Part shown: positions 28,159 to 37,736 of the stretch, piece by piece
Layout of the letters: each line of letters begins with the position of its first letter
How positions within the stretch are numbered: the stretch's first letter is position 1
NCBI RefSeq assembly: GCF_904846525.1
Contig: NZ_CAJHAZ010000012.1
Coordinates: forward strand, 62,001 to 126,000
Reading direction: 5' to 3'
DNA length: 64,000 bases
Source: Psychrobacter sp. 1044
GTDB lineage: Bacteria > Pseudomonadota > Gammaproteobacteria > Pseudomonadales > Moraxellaceae
Notes under the pieces: model-generated
What the model saw: the letters and a program-made list of their open reading frames with translations, nothing else
Databases searched by the model: none
Told to the model about the DNA's origin: nothing
Program-made: the position numbers and the translations under genes

Positions 28159-31100
28159 TTAATCATAATCATCAAAGATTTTATTAAGTCTGTTGAGGCT
28201 ATTAACGATGAGCTTGCCAGATTGATCGGTACTGGTATCAATCGCCAGCTTCTCATCCATCCGCATCGTCAGCGGTGCAAGCGCCTCTTTTAATGCGTTT
28301 GCCATAAGTGCGGTCTGCTGAGTGATGTCAGGCGCATCGCTATCTACGGTTTGATGCTCTTCATTTTTAATCAGGCTCTCAGTCAGACTACTAGACAAGC
28401 TATTCGCCATTTTCTGTGCTAGCTCTTCAACGGCATTGACCAGCTGCACCATCAGTGCTTTTTGTACGTCTTGGTTTTCCTTAAGATACTCGCCTTCTGC
28501 CTTTTCAGCATTGTGATCATGCTTATATATTTGCATCAGCTGATTCAGACTTTTCTCAAAGCCATTATCGATACTATCGCTGACGACTTTGGCATTACTG
28601 AGCACGCTATCGGCAAGGATTTTCTGTGCTTCTAACTGAGCGTTTAATTGGGCATCGAGTTGCGCTTGTTGTCCTGCCTCTCGTAAGCGAGCGATTTGTT
28701 CAGGATCATTTTTCGTTAAGTATGTCTCAAACTGGCTACTAATGGCATTAAAGCCACTGGCCAAATCGACCAACTGAGCGACGATACGTGCGCCTGTATC
28801 ACCATCTTCTCCGCCCATGGCTTTGTTACGCAAGAAGTCGGCTTTGATTTGCGCCCAACGCTCCATTTCTGCTTCGGACAAGACACCACGCATCTCGCCA
28901 AGCTTGAGCAGATTGCTCTCCGCACCTTGAGTCAGTAGCTGTGACTCGCCCAGATAGTGATCATCTATCAGCTGATTTAGCTCGCTTTCATTCATGACCG
29001 CCGACAGTTTTTCGGTCATCTTATTCATATTACGATAACTACCTTGCAGCTTAAATATCGGCTCAACGCGGTACTTGTCATCTTGCGAGGCAGAAGCAAT
29101 ATACGCTTGGTTGACGTCTAGAATAACCTCTTGAACCCTAAACATATGACGCAAAATCGCGACAATCTCATTAATCTCTGAGGTGCTATACGGATACGTC
29201 AAATCACCGCTTTGGGCTTGGGCAAGGTTGGCATTGTCCGCTTTTGCCATTTTGATGAGACGATGAACGTCCGCTAAGTCACGGTTGGCCAGTGGCGCGA
29301 GAACAGTGTTAGAAGTGAGCGAGTTTTCGATATAACTGAGCGCAAACACTTCTTCCATGCCGCTCATGATATCGCCTAAGTTGTAGATATCGGCACGGTT
29401 GGCAAGCATGTCTGGTACTTTGAATGCCTCGCCGCTTTCGGTGTATGGGTTACCTGCCATGACCACGCAGAACTTTTTGCCACGCATGTCATAAGTCTTA
29501 GTCTTACCTTGCCAGACGCCATCGATACGGCGTGTGCCATCACCCAATGAGATAAACTTCTGCAAAAATTCCGCATGCGTATGCTGAATATCATCGAGAT
29601 AGAGCATGACATTATTGCCCATCTCAAAGGCTAAGTTGATTTTATTCAGCTCTTCTCGTGCAGTGGCATTGGGCGCTTTTTCGGGATCTAAAGACGTCAC
29701 ATCATGACCGAGTGATGGACAGTTAATCTTCATAAAGATAAGGCCGAGACGGTTTGCCACGTACTCCATCAAGGTGGTTTTACCATACCCTGGTGGCGAT
29801 ATCATCATGAGAATACCCATCAAATCGGTACGCTTATCTTCACCGACCGTACCCATCTGTTTGGCAAGATTGTCACCGATAAGTGGCAGATAGCTCTCAT
29901 TAATCAGACGGTTACGCACAAATGAAGACAATGGACGTGGCATAAACTCGTCCAGTCGCAACGTCTCTTTTGAGTCATGCAAAATCTCTGAGCGCATGGC
30001 CAGATAACGTCTATACGCAGGGATGACTTGGGTGTCATGATGATGCAGACGGTTTAAGAAATCATCGACGGCAAAGGTTAAGGTCTGTTGATGAATACGC
30101 GCATGCTCACCCAGCAAGTTATTAACTTGTATTTCAAGCGATACCTTACCCGTGCTCCGCTCAAAGCTTTGCACTTGATTGAGCGGGTTATTAATACTGG
30201 TCAATGATGTCGTCGATGAAGCTGGCGATGAGCTAATTGAGGAAAACGATAAGGCAGATGGCGTGGCACTGGTGCCTGTACTGTTTAAACCTTGATTGCT
30301 CAATCCTTTAGCACTTAGCCCTTTATTACCTGACCCTTTATTAAAAGTAGCACCTGAATCAATCAATCGTTGCACCAAAGCTTCACGTTGAGCATCGTTC
30401 AATTGGGTGAGTAAAACGGCTATCGCCTCCGGCACATAATGACGGCCACTTTCTAATTGCTGCTTGCGTAGCGCGTCTTTTTCTTCAATCTCAGCACGCT
30501 GCGCTTCACTGAGTTCGCCGTCTTCATTGGTGCCATCATCGGCTGCGTTAGCCAATGCTGTACTAGCATAGGTTTTATCAAGTAATGCATGGAACCATGT
30601 TGCCAATAGCTCATAAGCTGATTTAGGCTGGAACCCAAGCTTGCCAATTGAAGACTGTAGTTGGTCAAAACTGGCCGTCGCTTGCAGGCTACCTGATGCA
30701 CTATTTAGCGTTTGGCTTAGCTGCTCGCACAACCGCTGCGCTTGTTGGCTGGTTTGCCAGTTTATTGTGTTATATGCACCTGCATTCGATTCAGCTGACT
30801 GCCCCATGACGCTCACCAAATATTCACAAGCAAGCTGAACGTAGCTTGGTTTGAAGATATTAGCGCCGTTATCAACGCTATCCTCTTTATCAACGCTAGC
30901 ACTGTCATCATTATGAGCCATAACAAAATGACGCATCACTTGGCTCATGTCCTCGACCAATAGAGACTTAGCCGTATCACTGCCCAAGGCACGGCGCAGT
31001 TGCTCGGCGGTCGCAGCTCTATCCGTCCAGTTGCTCGCGCGCGTCAGCACGGACTCATTCAACCAAGCGTTATAGCCAAATTGGCGCAAGCTGTCTAAGC

Positions 31101-34100
31101 CCAGCGCTTGTACGATATTCAGCTGCCAATAGAATAATTGCGCCAAGGCACGTACTTGCGGGGTATAAATCAGCAACCCTGCCTCGCGCAAAGTCGGTAA
31201 TATTTGCATCAGTAATAACGTAGCATCATGGTCGTGAATGCCTTTGTCATAGCCGAGCTGATAGCGAGGGGTGGCGTAAGCTTTGACCAGTTTGGACAAT
31301 GGGCTGTCATTATCAATATCGCCATTAATATCTAGGGTAATGACCGTCGCATCGTATGCTTGATATAGACGCGCTTCCGTCAAACCCTCTTGGCTGTTCT
31401 TGGCACTTTCGATAATGCTATATGCTAAGTACTCCGCACGGTAAACAGTATCCGACTCAGAAGCAATATTCATGTCCCAATACGGGCGCAAGGCGTTCAG
31501 CTCAGCATTATTAAGCACTTCATAATAATCTGTGCCCGTTAGATGTAGATTTAAAACACGATTACCATCTGACTGTTGACGACTCAACAAGGTCAAATCA
31601 AGTGGCTGAGTATTGACTGAAAAACGGTGTTTGCCCAGTTTGATGATTTGACCACCATCTTCAAACAAGTCCGATTTATCTTTTAGACTCTTATAACTCT
31701 CAATTTGAATGGCTTTTAGGCGTGCGTCGATGTCATCGGCTTTTACGCTAAACCTCATCACTTGCAGCTCTTTTGCGATGTTACGGACTTTTTGCACCAG
31801 ACCATCAGCCGCAAAATACGTATTTAACGCCTCTTCCTCTGTAAAGCCTGTGACACCTGTGCTTTGCGTGCGTTTTTTAATACTCTCAAGCATTCGTAGC
31901 GCGCCATCACCTAAGTTTTGCGCTTTGCGGTTACGAGCATCGAGCAATTGCTGCTTATGATTTTCAAAGGTCTCGTAAATCTCTTCACGCTTAATGATGA
32001 TGTCGGCTAAAAACTGATCGCCGCTGTTGGTCTCTGAATCAGCGAACTGGCTCTCCAACTCTTCTAGCTGTACCAATAGCTTAGCCATTTGCTCATCTGA
32101 TTTCTCAGGGGTATTGGCAATGGATAACGCATTGGCAATCGATTGACCAAACAGCTTAAACTGCGCGCCAAATTGCGCCACGGCCTCCGCTGAGCCTAGA
32201 TTTTTGCGTTTATGATTGAGCTTGGCTTTGCTCTGGTTTAGGCTCGCATAAATAGTCGATATATCATCGATAATTTGCGTACGCACCGTAGCATCAGCCA
32301 CATCCAACGTGCCCAGCAACTCGGTTAATAAATCTAACCCTTGCGCTGTCTCATCGATTTTTTCTAGTACGGGTTTTAGCTCGGCATTGGTTTCAGCCGT
32401 ATTTAAACGCTCACTGACATCGACCAATATATCTTCGTAACTTGATAGCGCCTCTTCGCCACTTAAAAACAGCACCGTTTTTTCAGCCAGCTCGCCCTCT
32501 GCTTCTTCTAACTGCGTCTGTAATGCTTGTAGCTTATCAGCATCTAAATAACGCAAATCTTCTAAGCTGACCAAACGGCCTTTTTGACGTCTTAACGCTG
32601 ACAACTGATCGACATAATCACTGGCAGACTCAAAGCTAGTGACGCGTATCTGCCGCAAAATCTCACTTTGCTGGGTATCGGCATCGGCTAACGCGGTTTG
32701 GGTTTGCTTTTGGATACTTTGTACTTTGGCGAACTCATCAATGACCAGCTCTGCTGTCGCCGTCACTTCTTTAATACTACTGGCGACTTCGCTCAGCTCA
32801 GGCTCAGACAACCAATAATAGCTGTCGAAGAGTCGGCTGGTATTATTGGTAAGCTCTTCATAGAGCTTCTGCGACACGCTTTGATTGTCAATGAGGCGGG
32901 TAACGCTATAAAGATCTGAGATACCGCGCACCAATTCTTTATTGCCAATCTTGCCATAAAAACTCGTGCTTTCTGGCAGCTCACTTACATACTCGTGTGA
33001 GGCATAAGGCGTGTGCCATATCTGCATCGGATGAATACGAGATGGCTCGCTTTGGTCACTAAACAGCACCAAGCGGCCATTCTCAGCCAAAGCCATACCG
33101 TTGCAATAAATAGGATTTGCCAATTGCTTTTTAATCAGATTATAAGGGAACAGCCCCGTGACGCCCAAGTCTCTGTCGTAAAATAAGAATAAAACATCTT
33201 CCCCATTTGGCGATACAATTTTCCGCTTAAACCGTAAGTCAGTAGCGCCAACGTTATTGGCCTCGAACAGCTTATACTCACCCGTCTGTAGATAATAACC
33301 ACCCGGAAACATGATGCCGTGGTCTTCTGGTAGCTGAACACACGACTGTCCAATCGCATCCAAACGCAGCACCGCTTCGGTCAAGGTGTTATAAACGAAA
33401 TAACGGTAGTCCTCTTCACGATAAGGCAATATCTTAAGCAGTATTAGACTGCCGACTTTGGCATACGCAATCTCAGCATCCGTCAGCGACTGGGTACGGT
33501 CATTGACCGGTTCACTATAAATACCCTGACCGGATTGCGTATTGTCCTCAATCTTGATGGTCAAATCACCACCGACCGTTTCCACAAATATCGTGTCTAA
33601 GATATTCATATGTGGATATTTGCCATTCACCATTTGATCGCGTGTGGTCTCAATCCAGTCAAAATCATAAGCAGGCGGCAGCTCAATGTCACGCTCGCCT
33701 CGATTGTCCACATAAGCGACTTGCGCCGACTCTGGCGTACCTTGGCTAAAATCTAGCGCAAAGCGAAACACTCGAATATCGGTGATACGCTCGCCAATCT
33801 GAAATGCCAACAGCAATTTGCTGTCTTTCACCGTTATTTGAATCAGGCGCGTTTGCTTGTAGTATCTATATAGCTCATTAAAGTCTTGGACAAAGGCATC
33901 TTGAGCCAAAAAAGTCCCTTTTAAGTCAACCTCTTCGAGCTGATACTCTTCTTCATTACCAACTGGCTCGTTCAGACGATATAACGACAATACGTCTTTA
34001 ATATTGCTCGCGCGTTTAAGCCCCATAAAAACGTTGTAGCCAAACAGCAAATAATCACCGACCTGCACCATGTCTTGTGCCACACAGTTGTACTCAGTAC

Positions 34101-34323
34101 GAATACGAGTACGGGCGATGACTTGCATCTGGGTGCTGCAAAACTCTTTGAGACGCGAATTATTTAGCATCTGCGTTTGCGTCTCTAAACGACCGCCTTG
34201 TTCCGTCAGACGTTTTTTGATGAGCTCATAAGCATTGCCTGAAGCAACTGCCTGATCGGTTTGGTTGGCTTGATTAGCGTTATCGTTGCTTTCTGAATTT
34301 GTTGAGTTTTGCGTGTCCGCCAT
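28159..34323 (-). CDS. giant AAA-type ATPase (annotated in relatives as DNA repair ATPase)
   Basis: About 2054 residues from ATG at 34323 (MADTQNSTNSESND), which has GGACGA upstream; the open frame goes on to 34443 but that leader is hydrophobic and unlikely. Residues about 60-550 form a beta-rich domain with repeated Gly-Tyr/Phe-Leu patterns. A long coiled-coil region follows (about 570-900, many Glu/Gln/Leu helices). The ATPase core is near 1510-1620: Walker A PPGYGKTTLMEY (about 1510) and Walker B NVMLYLDDIQ (about 1573), with a MoxR/AAA-like arginine-bearing stretch after it. The C-terminal 300 residues are again helical. This layout matches proteins labelled DNA repair ATPase, whose function has not been shown to my knowledge. 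The next genes upstream encode a flotillin-like and a YqiJ-like protein, so it may work at the membrane. Confidence 0.82.
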   Translation of the reverse strand: MADTQNSTNSESNDNANQANQTDQAVASGNAYELIKKRLTEQGGRLETQTQMLNNSRLKEFCSTQMQVIARTRIRTEYNCVAQDMVQVGDYLLFGYNVFMGLKRASNIKDVLSLYRLNEPVGNEEEYQLEEVDLKGTFLAQDAFVQDFNELYRYYKQTRLIQITVKDSKLLLAFQIGERITDIRVFRFALDFSQGTPESAQVAYVDNRGERDIELPPAYDFDWIETTRDQMVNGKYPHMNILDTIFVETVGGDLTIKIEDNTQSGQGIYSEPVNDRTQSLTDAEIAYAKVGSLILLKILPYREEDYRYFVYNTLTEAVLRLDAIGQSCVQLPEDHGIMFPGGYYLQTGEYKLFEANNVGATDLRFKRKIVSPNGEDVLFLFYDRDLGVTGLFPYNLIKKQLANPIYCNGMALAENGRLVLFSDQSEPSRIHPMQIWHTPYASHEYVSELPESTSFYGKIGNKELVRGISDLYSVTRLIDNQSVSQKLYEELTNNTSRLFDSYYWLSEPELSEVASSIKEVTATAELVIDEFAKVQSIQKQTQTALADADTQQSEILRQIRVTSFESASDYVDQLSALRRQKGRLVSLEDLRYLDADKLQALQTQLEEAEGELAEKTVLFLSGEEALSSYEDILVDVSERLNTAETNAELKPVLEKIDETAQGLDLLTELLGTLDVADATVRTQIIDDISTIYASLNQSKAKLNHKRKNLGSAEAVAQFGAQFKLFGQSIANALSIANTPEKSDEQMAKLLVQLEELESQFADSETNSGDQFLADIIIKREEIYETFENHKQQLLDARNRKAQNLGDGALRMLESIKKRTQSTGVTGFTEEEALNTYFAADGLVQKVRNIAKELQVMRFSVKADDIDARLKAIQIESYKSLKDKSDLFEDGGQIIKLGKHRFSVNTQPLDLTLLSRQQSDGNRVLNLHLTGTDYYEVLNNAELNALRPYWDMNIASESDTVYRAEYLAYSIIESAKNSQEGLTEARLYQAYDATVITLDINGDIDNDSPLSKLVKAYATPRYQLGYDKGIHDHDATLLLMQILPTLREAGLLIYTPQVRALAQLFYWQLNIVQALGLDSLRQFGYNAWLNESVLTRASNWTDRAATAEQLRRALGSDTAKSLLVEDMSQVMRHFVMAHNDDSASVDKEDSVDNGANIFKPSYVQLACEYLVSVMGQSAESNAGAYNTINWQTSQQAQRLCEQLSQTLNSASGSLQATASFDQLQSSIGKLGFQPKSAYELLATWFHALLDKTYASTALANAADDGTNEDGELSEAQRAEIEEKDALRKQQLESGRHYVPEAIAVLLTQLNDAQREALVQRLIDSGATFNKGSGNKGLSAKGLSNQGLNSTGTSATPSALSFSSISSSPASSTTSLTSINNPLNQVQSFERSTGKVSLEIQVNNLLGEHARIHQQTLTFAVDDFLNRLHHHDTQVIPAYRRYLAMRSEILHDSKETLRLDEFMPRPLSSFVRNRLINESYLPLIGDNLAKQMGTVGEDKRTDLMGILMMISPPGYGKTTLMEYVANRLGLIFMKINCPSLGHDVTSLDPEKAPNATAREELNKINLAFEMGNNVMLYLDDIQHTHAEFLQKFISLGDGTRRIDGVWQGKTKTYDMRGKKFCVVMAGNPYTESGEAFKVPDMLANRADIYNLGDIMSGMEEVFALSYIENSLTSNTVLAPLANRDLADVHRLIKMAKADNANLAQAQSGDLTYPYSTSEINEIVAILRHMFRVQEVILDVNQAYIASASQDDKYRVEPIFKLQGSYRNMNKMTEKLSAVMNESELNQLIDDHYLGESQLLTQGAESNLLKLGEMRGVLSEAEMERWAQIKADFLRNKAMGGEDGDTGARIVAQLVDLASGFNAISSQFETYLTKNDPEQIARLREAGQQAQLDAQLNAQLEAQKILADSVLSNAKVVSDSIDNGFEKSLNQLMQIYKHDHNAEKAEGEYLKENQDVQKALMVQLVNAVEELAQKMANSLSSSLTESLIKNEEHQTVDSDAPDITQQTALMANALKEALAPLTMRMDEKLAIDTSTDQSGKLIVNSLNRLNKIFDDYD

Positions 34324-34506
34324 CGTTACTCGTCCGTTTCTGTTTTTACTTAATAAGAGAATTTTGGGCAATAGAGAAAATAAGGAAATATTAAGGCATT
34401 TGATAAAGAAGCACTTGGCTAATCTAAAAAAACGAGTGGTCACTGCTATTTTTTTAGATTAACCAACTCATCATGATTCGTCGTTCTAAATCACCCTGAG
34501 TTAGCA

Positions 34507-34538
34507 AAAAAATCTGCCGCCTACACGACAGATTTTTT
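34507..34538. terminator. bidirectional terminator between the flotillin and ATPase genes
   Basis: aaaaaatctg pairs with cagatttttt around a 12-base loop; T-runs lie on both sides. On the minus strand it follows the flotillin stop by about 90 bases, so the giant ATPase may be partly uncoupled from the flotillin transcript. Confidence 0.85.
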
Positions 34539-34624
34539 ACTTTAGAAAATATTACTCATTCATACTGTTAGACAAAAACTTGTCCACTAATACTTGCCCA
34601 ATAACACTAGAGATTTAGACCCTA

Positions 34625-36637
34625 TTAATAAGTCGTTTTATCATCATTTTTCTGGTTTGATTTCATGGCTTGACTCGCCATCACACCATTGATGATACCG
34701 CTCAAAGTGTCTGACTTACCCGCTAGGCCATCAATGGCTTTACCGATAGACAGTGACTTGGCAAAGTTATCAAAGAAATGCGCTTCACCGCCAACAATAT
34801 CGATTTTGGCTTTCTGTAACGCCACAGCCAATACTTCAGCATTTTCTTTCGCAATCTCTTTACCAGCATCAATCGAGGCAAGCGCTTCTTGCAATGCTGT
34901 CTCAAGGCTCATGCGGAACTCTTCGTGCTCACGTGCCTCTTTGCTCATGCTACCCATGGCATTGAATTTCTCGACCAGACCATCTGCTTCGGCTTGGAAA
35001 TGTGCACGAGTAACTTCGGCTTTTGCCAATCCAACTTCACGCTCTGCTTTGGCATTTGACTCACCGCGAGCCGCGATGACTTGAGCATCTGCCATGCCTT
35101 TTTCACGCTCAGCTCTGGCAGTAGATTCACCGCGAGCCGCGATAACCTCAGCATCTGCCATGCCTTTTTCACGATCTGATTGCGCCTCAGCTTGTCCAGT
35201 TGCTTTGATAACATTGGCTTTCGCAATGCCTTCTTTTTCCAAAGAAGCCGCTTTGACTTCTTGGATAGCCGCTTCAGCGAAGCCATGTGCTGACTCTTCT
35301 GCCTTGATACCTTCGGCCATTTTAATTTTGGCTTCTGAATCTTTGGCGGATGCTTCAAGATTCGCAGCGGCAAGCGTGGTGATTTCGACGGCTTTATGCT
35401 TGGCAGACAGCTCTTCTGCTTCGGCTTTTTTCACCTGACGTACTTTGATTTCTTCCGCATCGGCTTCTGCTGCTAGGACACGTGTCTGCTTAGAACGCTC
35501 AGCCTCGCTAATTTCGCGAACTTCTTTGATACGCTCTTCTTCTTGCGCAACGGTTTTGTCCACTGCGATACGTTCACGAATGACGTTGGCGATTTCTTTT
35601 TTCTCAAGCTCAATCGCGCGTTCAGCTTCGATACGTTGCAAGTCAACTTCACGCTCACGAGAGACAATTTCTAAATCACGAGCACGCGTGACTTTTTCTT
35701 CTTCGATGACGACCGCACGCAGACGATTTTGCCCTGCTACTTCGATTTCACGTTGCTGATTCTCACGCTGAATGGCCAAATCCTGCTCAACTGAGATAAC
35801 AGCCGTTTCGGACTTTTTACGCTCTTCTTCTTCAATCTTGCGAGTTTCAGCAGTTTCGCGTGCAATCACTGACGAGATTTCACGTTGCTGCTTGGCTTCG
35901 GCATCGGCTTGCTGACGCTCTAGCTCTAGCATTGCCTCTCTGGTTTCGACATTCTTTTTCTTAACAGCCAATTCTTCATCACGCTCAAGCTCGTTGGTGA
36001 TGACGTTCTGAAAGGCCGTTAATTGAGTAATCTTTTTGATACCTTCAGCATCTAAGATATTGCTTGAATCTAATGACGCTTTTGGCGTTTGTTCTAAATA
36101 ATCAATCGCCACATCTTCTAAGACATAGCCATTCAGATCGTTACCGATTTCTTGAACGATGCTGTCACGAAACTCGCTGCGGTTTTCAAACAGTTTGACG
36201 AAATCAATCTGCTTACCAACTGTTTTTAAGGCTTCTGAGAACTTAGCATTAAACAGCTCGTTGACAGCGACTTTATCTGACGCGCGCTCAACCCCAACCG
36301 ATTTGGCGACTTTTAGCACATCCTCTTCGGTTTCATTGACGCGTAAATAAAATGCCACGGTGATATCAGCACGCATGTTGTCTGCGCAAATCAAACCTTC
36401 TTTACCGCGTCTGTCCACTTCTAACGTGATAAGTGATATGCGCATCAATTCTTTTTTGTTGATGACTGGCCAAACAAAACCACCATCAAAACGTACGGCA
36501 ATTTTACTCACACCGTTAATAATGAGTGCTTTGCCCTGCTCGACCTTAAAGTAAAAGGCCTTGAGCATCAATAGTGCGACCATCATAAAAACAAACGCCA
36601 GCACTACAACCACGCCGACGATAATGAGTGTGTCCAT
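34625..36637 (-). CDS. yqiK: flotillin-like band 7 protein (YqiK type)
   Basis: About 670 residues from ATG at 36637, with AAAGGA six bases upstream. A membrane helix (LIIVGVVVVLAFVFMMVALLML, about 3-25) anchors the protein, followed by the SPFH/band 7 domain (about 27-210; VEQGKALIINGVSKIAVRFDGG, ADITVAFYLRV). A very long Glu/Ala/Lys coiled coil runs about 220-560. Within it is a 22-residue tandem repeat (REKGMADAxVIAARGESxA), perfect enough to show at the DNA level. The end (MASQAMKSNQKNDD) is disordered. YqiK/flotillin proteins organise membrane microdomains. It follows the YqiJ-like gene and precedes the giant ATPase, forming one module. Ala/Glu repeats may drive oligomerisation. Confidence 0.88.
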   Translation of the reverse strand: MDTLIIVGVVVVLAFVFMMVALLMLKAFYFKVEQGKALIINGVSKIAVRFDGGFVWPVINKKELMRISLITLEVDRRGKEGLICADNMRADITVAFYLRVNETEEDVLKVAKSVGVERASDKVAVNELFNAKFSEALKTVGKQIDFVKLFENRSEFRDSIVQEIGNDLNGYVLEDVAIDYLEQTPKASLDSSNILDAEGIKKITQLTAFQNVITNELERDEELAVKKKNVETREAMLELERQQADAEAKQQREISSVIARETAETRKIEEEERKKSETAVISVEQDLAIQRENQQREIEVAGQNRLRAVVIEEEKVTRARDLEIVSREREVDLQRIEAERAIELEKKEIANVIRERIAVDKTVAQEEERIKEVREISEAERSKQTRVLAAEADAEEIKVRQVKKAEAEELSAKHKAVEITTLAAANLEASAKDSEAKIKMAEGIKAEESAHGFAEAAIQEVKAASLEKEGIAKANVIKATGQAEAQSDREKGMADAEVIAARGESTARAEREKGMADAQVIAARGESNAKAEREVGLAKAEVTRAHFQAEADGLVEKFNAMGSMSKEAREHEEFRMSLETALQEALASIDAGKEIAKENAEVLAVALQKAKIDIVGGEAHFFDNFAKSLSIGKAIDGLAGKSDTLSGIINGVMASQAMKSNQKNDDKTTY
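35041..35172 (-). repeat. 66-bp tandem repeat inside the flotillin coiled coil
   Basis: Two near-identical 66-bp units (for example tgccatgcctttttcacg at about 35091 and 35157) encode consecutive copies of a 22-residue coiled-coil segment. Flanking sequence continues a decayed third unit. The register of the coiled coil is kept because 66 is a multiple of 3 and 22 residues is three heptads plus one. Confidence 0.75.
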
Positions 36638-36888
36638 ATCCATTCCTTTAATTAAAACATTCCATAATCCATTCAATATAAATCAGATACGCTATCAGGC
36701 CTGCTAACTCTACGATTTATAGCACTTTTTATAACAAGTGTGCCTAATAGCCCTGTCACGCACCATTCTGATATCTAAACTAAACTGAACCGACTATAAC
36801 CAAATTTAAAACGATTTGTGCTATTTCTAAAAATTCGCTATTTCTGACAATCAATTACTTCTAAAAACAATTAGTTGTATTCATACTT

Positions 36889-37554
36889 TTACAATATTTT
36901 TTTATCTTCGACGACAGCAACTCGGTAGGTATTGGCTTCGTCTAAATACTCTATCAACATCACTCTATCACCTTGTTTCAACAACCCATCATTGGTGTCT
37001 GAACGAATCTTTAATATCAATCCTGCACCGCCATCATTTAGCTCTGCTTCGCCATGTTTATCTGTGACACTAAGGGTACGCACAACAGCGATCTTACCCA
37101 CATTATTAGACGAATTACGTTTGGGAATTTTAGCGATATTTTTGCGAATCGGCGAAATAATAATGCCTGTCAACCACATAGAGACGACCAATACGAAAAT
37201 GAGCGCCCCTGTACCGAATAAATAATACAGAACGCCAGAATCGAAATATTGATGTAAAAGGCTGGTATATAAATAGCTGAGCAACCAACCGATCAAGCTA
37301 ATTAAGCTTAGTATGATGATTAAAGGGACACCGTAAAGACCAAATTTGAGCATGAGACCGGTGAAAAAACCAGTCGATGATAAGGTAGAGACATCAGCAT
37401 CACCGCCTGACTCACCAAGGTCTACGCTATCCATATCTGCCATGCCGAGTAAAGACACAACCCAATATAAGGTGACGAACATCACAAGCCCTGTAAAAAT
37501 AATCGTAGGATATAAACTGATTTTAGTGATAAAGACTAAAAAAGCTTCTTGCAT
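36889..37554 (-). CDS. yqiJ: YqiJ-like OB-fold inner membrane protein
   Basis: About 221 residues from ATG at 37554 (MQEAFLVFITKISLYPTI), chosen because AAAGGAG lies upstream; the frame itself opens at a TTG at 37641. Three membrane helices are seen: about 9-35, about 65-93 and about 107-140. The C-terminal soluble region (about 150-221) is a beta-rich OB/NfeD-like fold: GKIAVVRTLSVTDKHGEAEL, LKQGDRVMLIEY and YRVAVVEDK. YqiJ and YqiK proteins are encoded side by side in E. coli. Here the gene is the first of the YqiJ - flotillin - giant ATPase series on the minus strand. It probably forms the membrane partner of the flotillin. Confidence 0.82.
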   Translation of the reverse strand: MQEAFLVFITKISLYPTIIFTGLVMFVTLYWVVSLLGMADMDSVDLGESGGDADVSTLSSTGFFTGLMLKFGLYGVPLIIILSLISLIGWLLSYLYTSLLHQYFDSGVLYYLFGTGALIFVLVVSMWLTGIIISPIRKNIAKIPKRNSSNNVGKIAVVRTLSVTDKHGEAELNDGGAGLILKIRSDTNDGLLKQGDRVMLIEYLDEANTYRVAVVEDKKIL

Positions 37555-37736
37555 TGCGCGTGTTCTCCTTTTGCTCACCCAATCTATTAGCTCAATGACT
37601 TGGTTATGCAAATTGGTATTATGTGGATGATGCTCACTCAAATTAATGCTGCCAAGTTTACATTTTTTAAATCAACTTATGTTGCTTTATCAAGGATTAT
37701 ATATACATTCCATTACATAATACATAGGTTTTGCCT

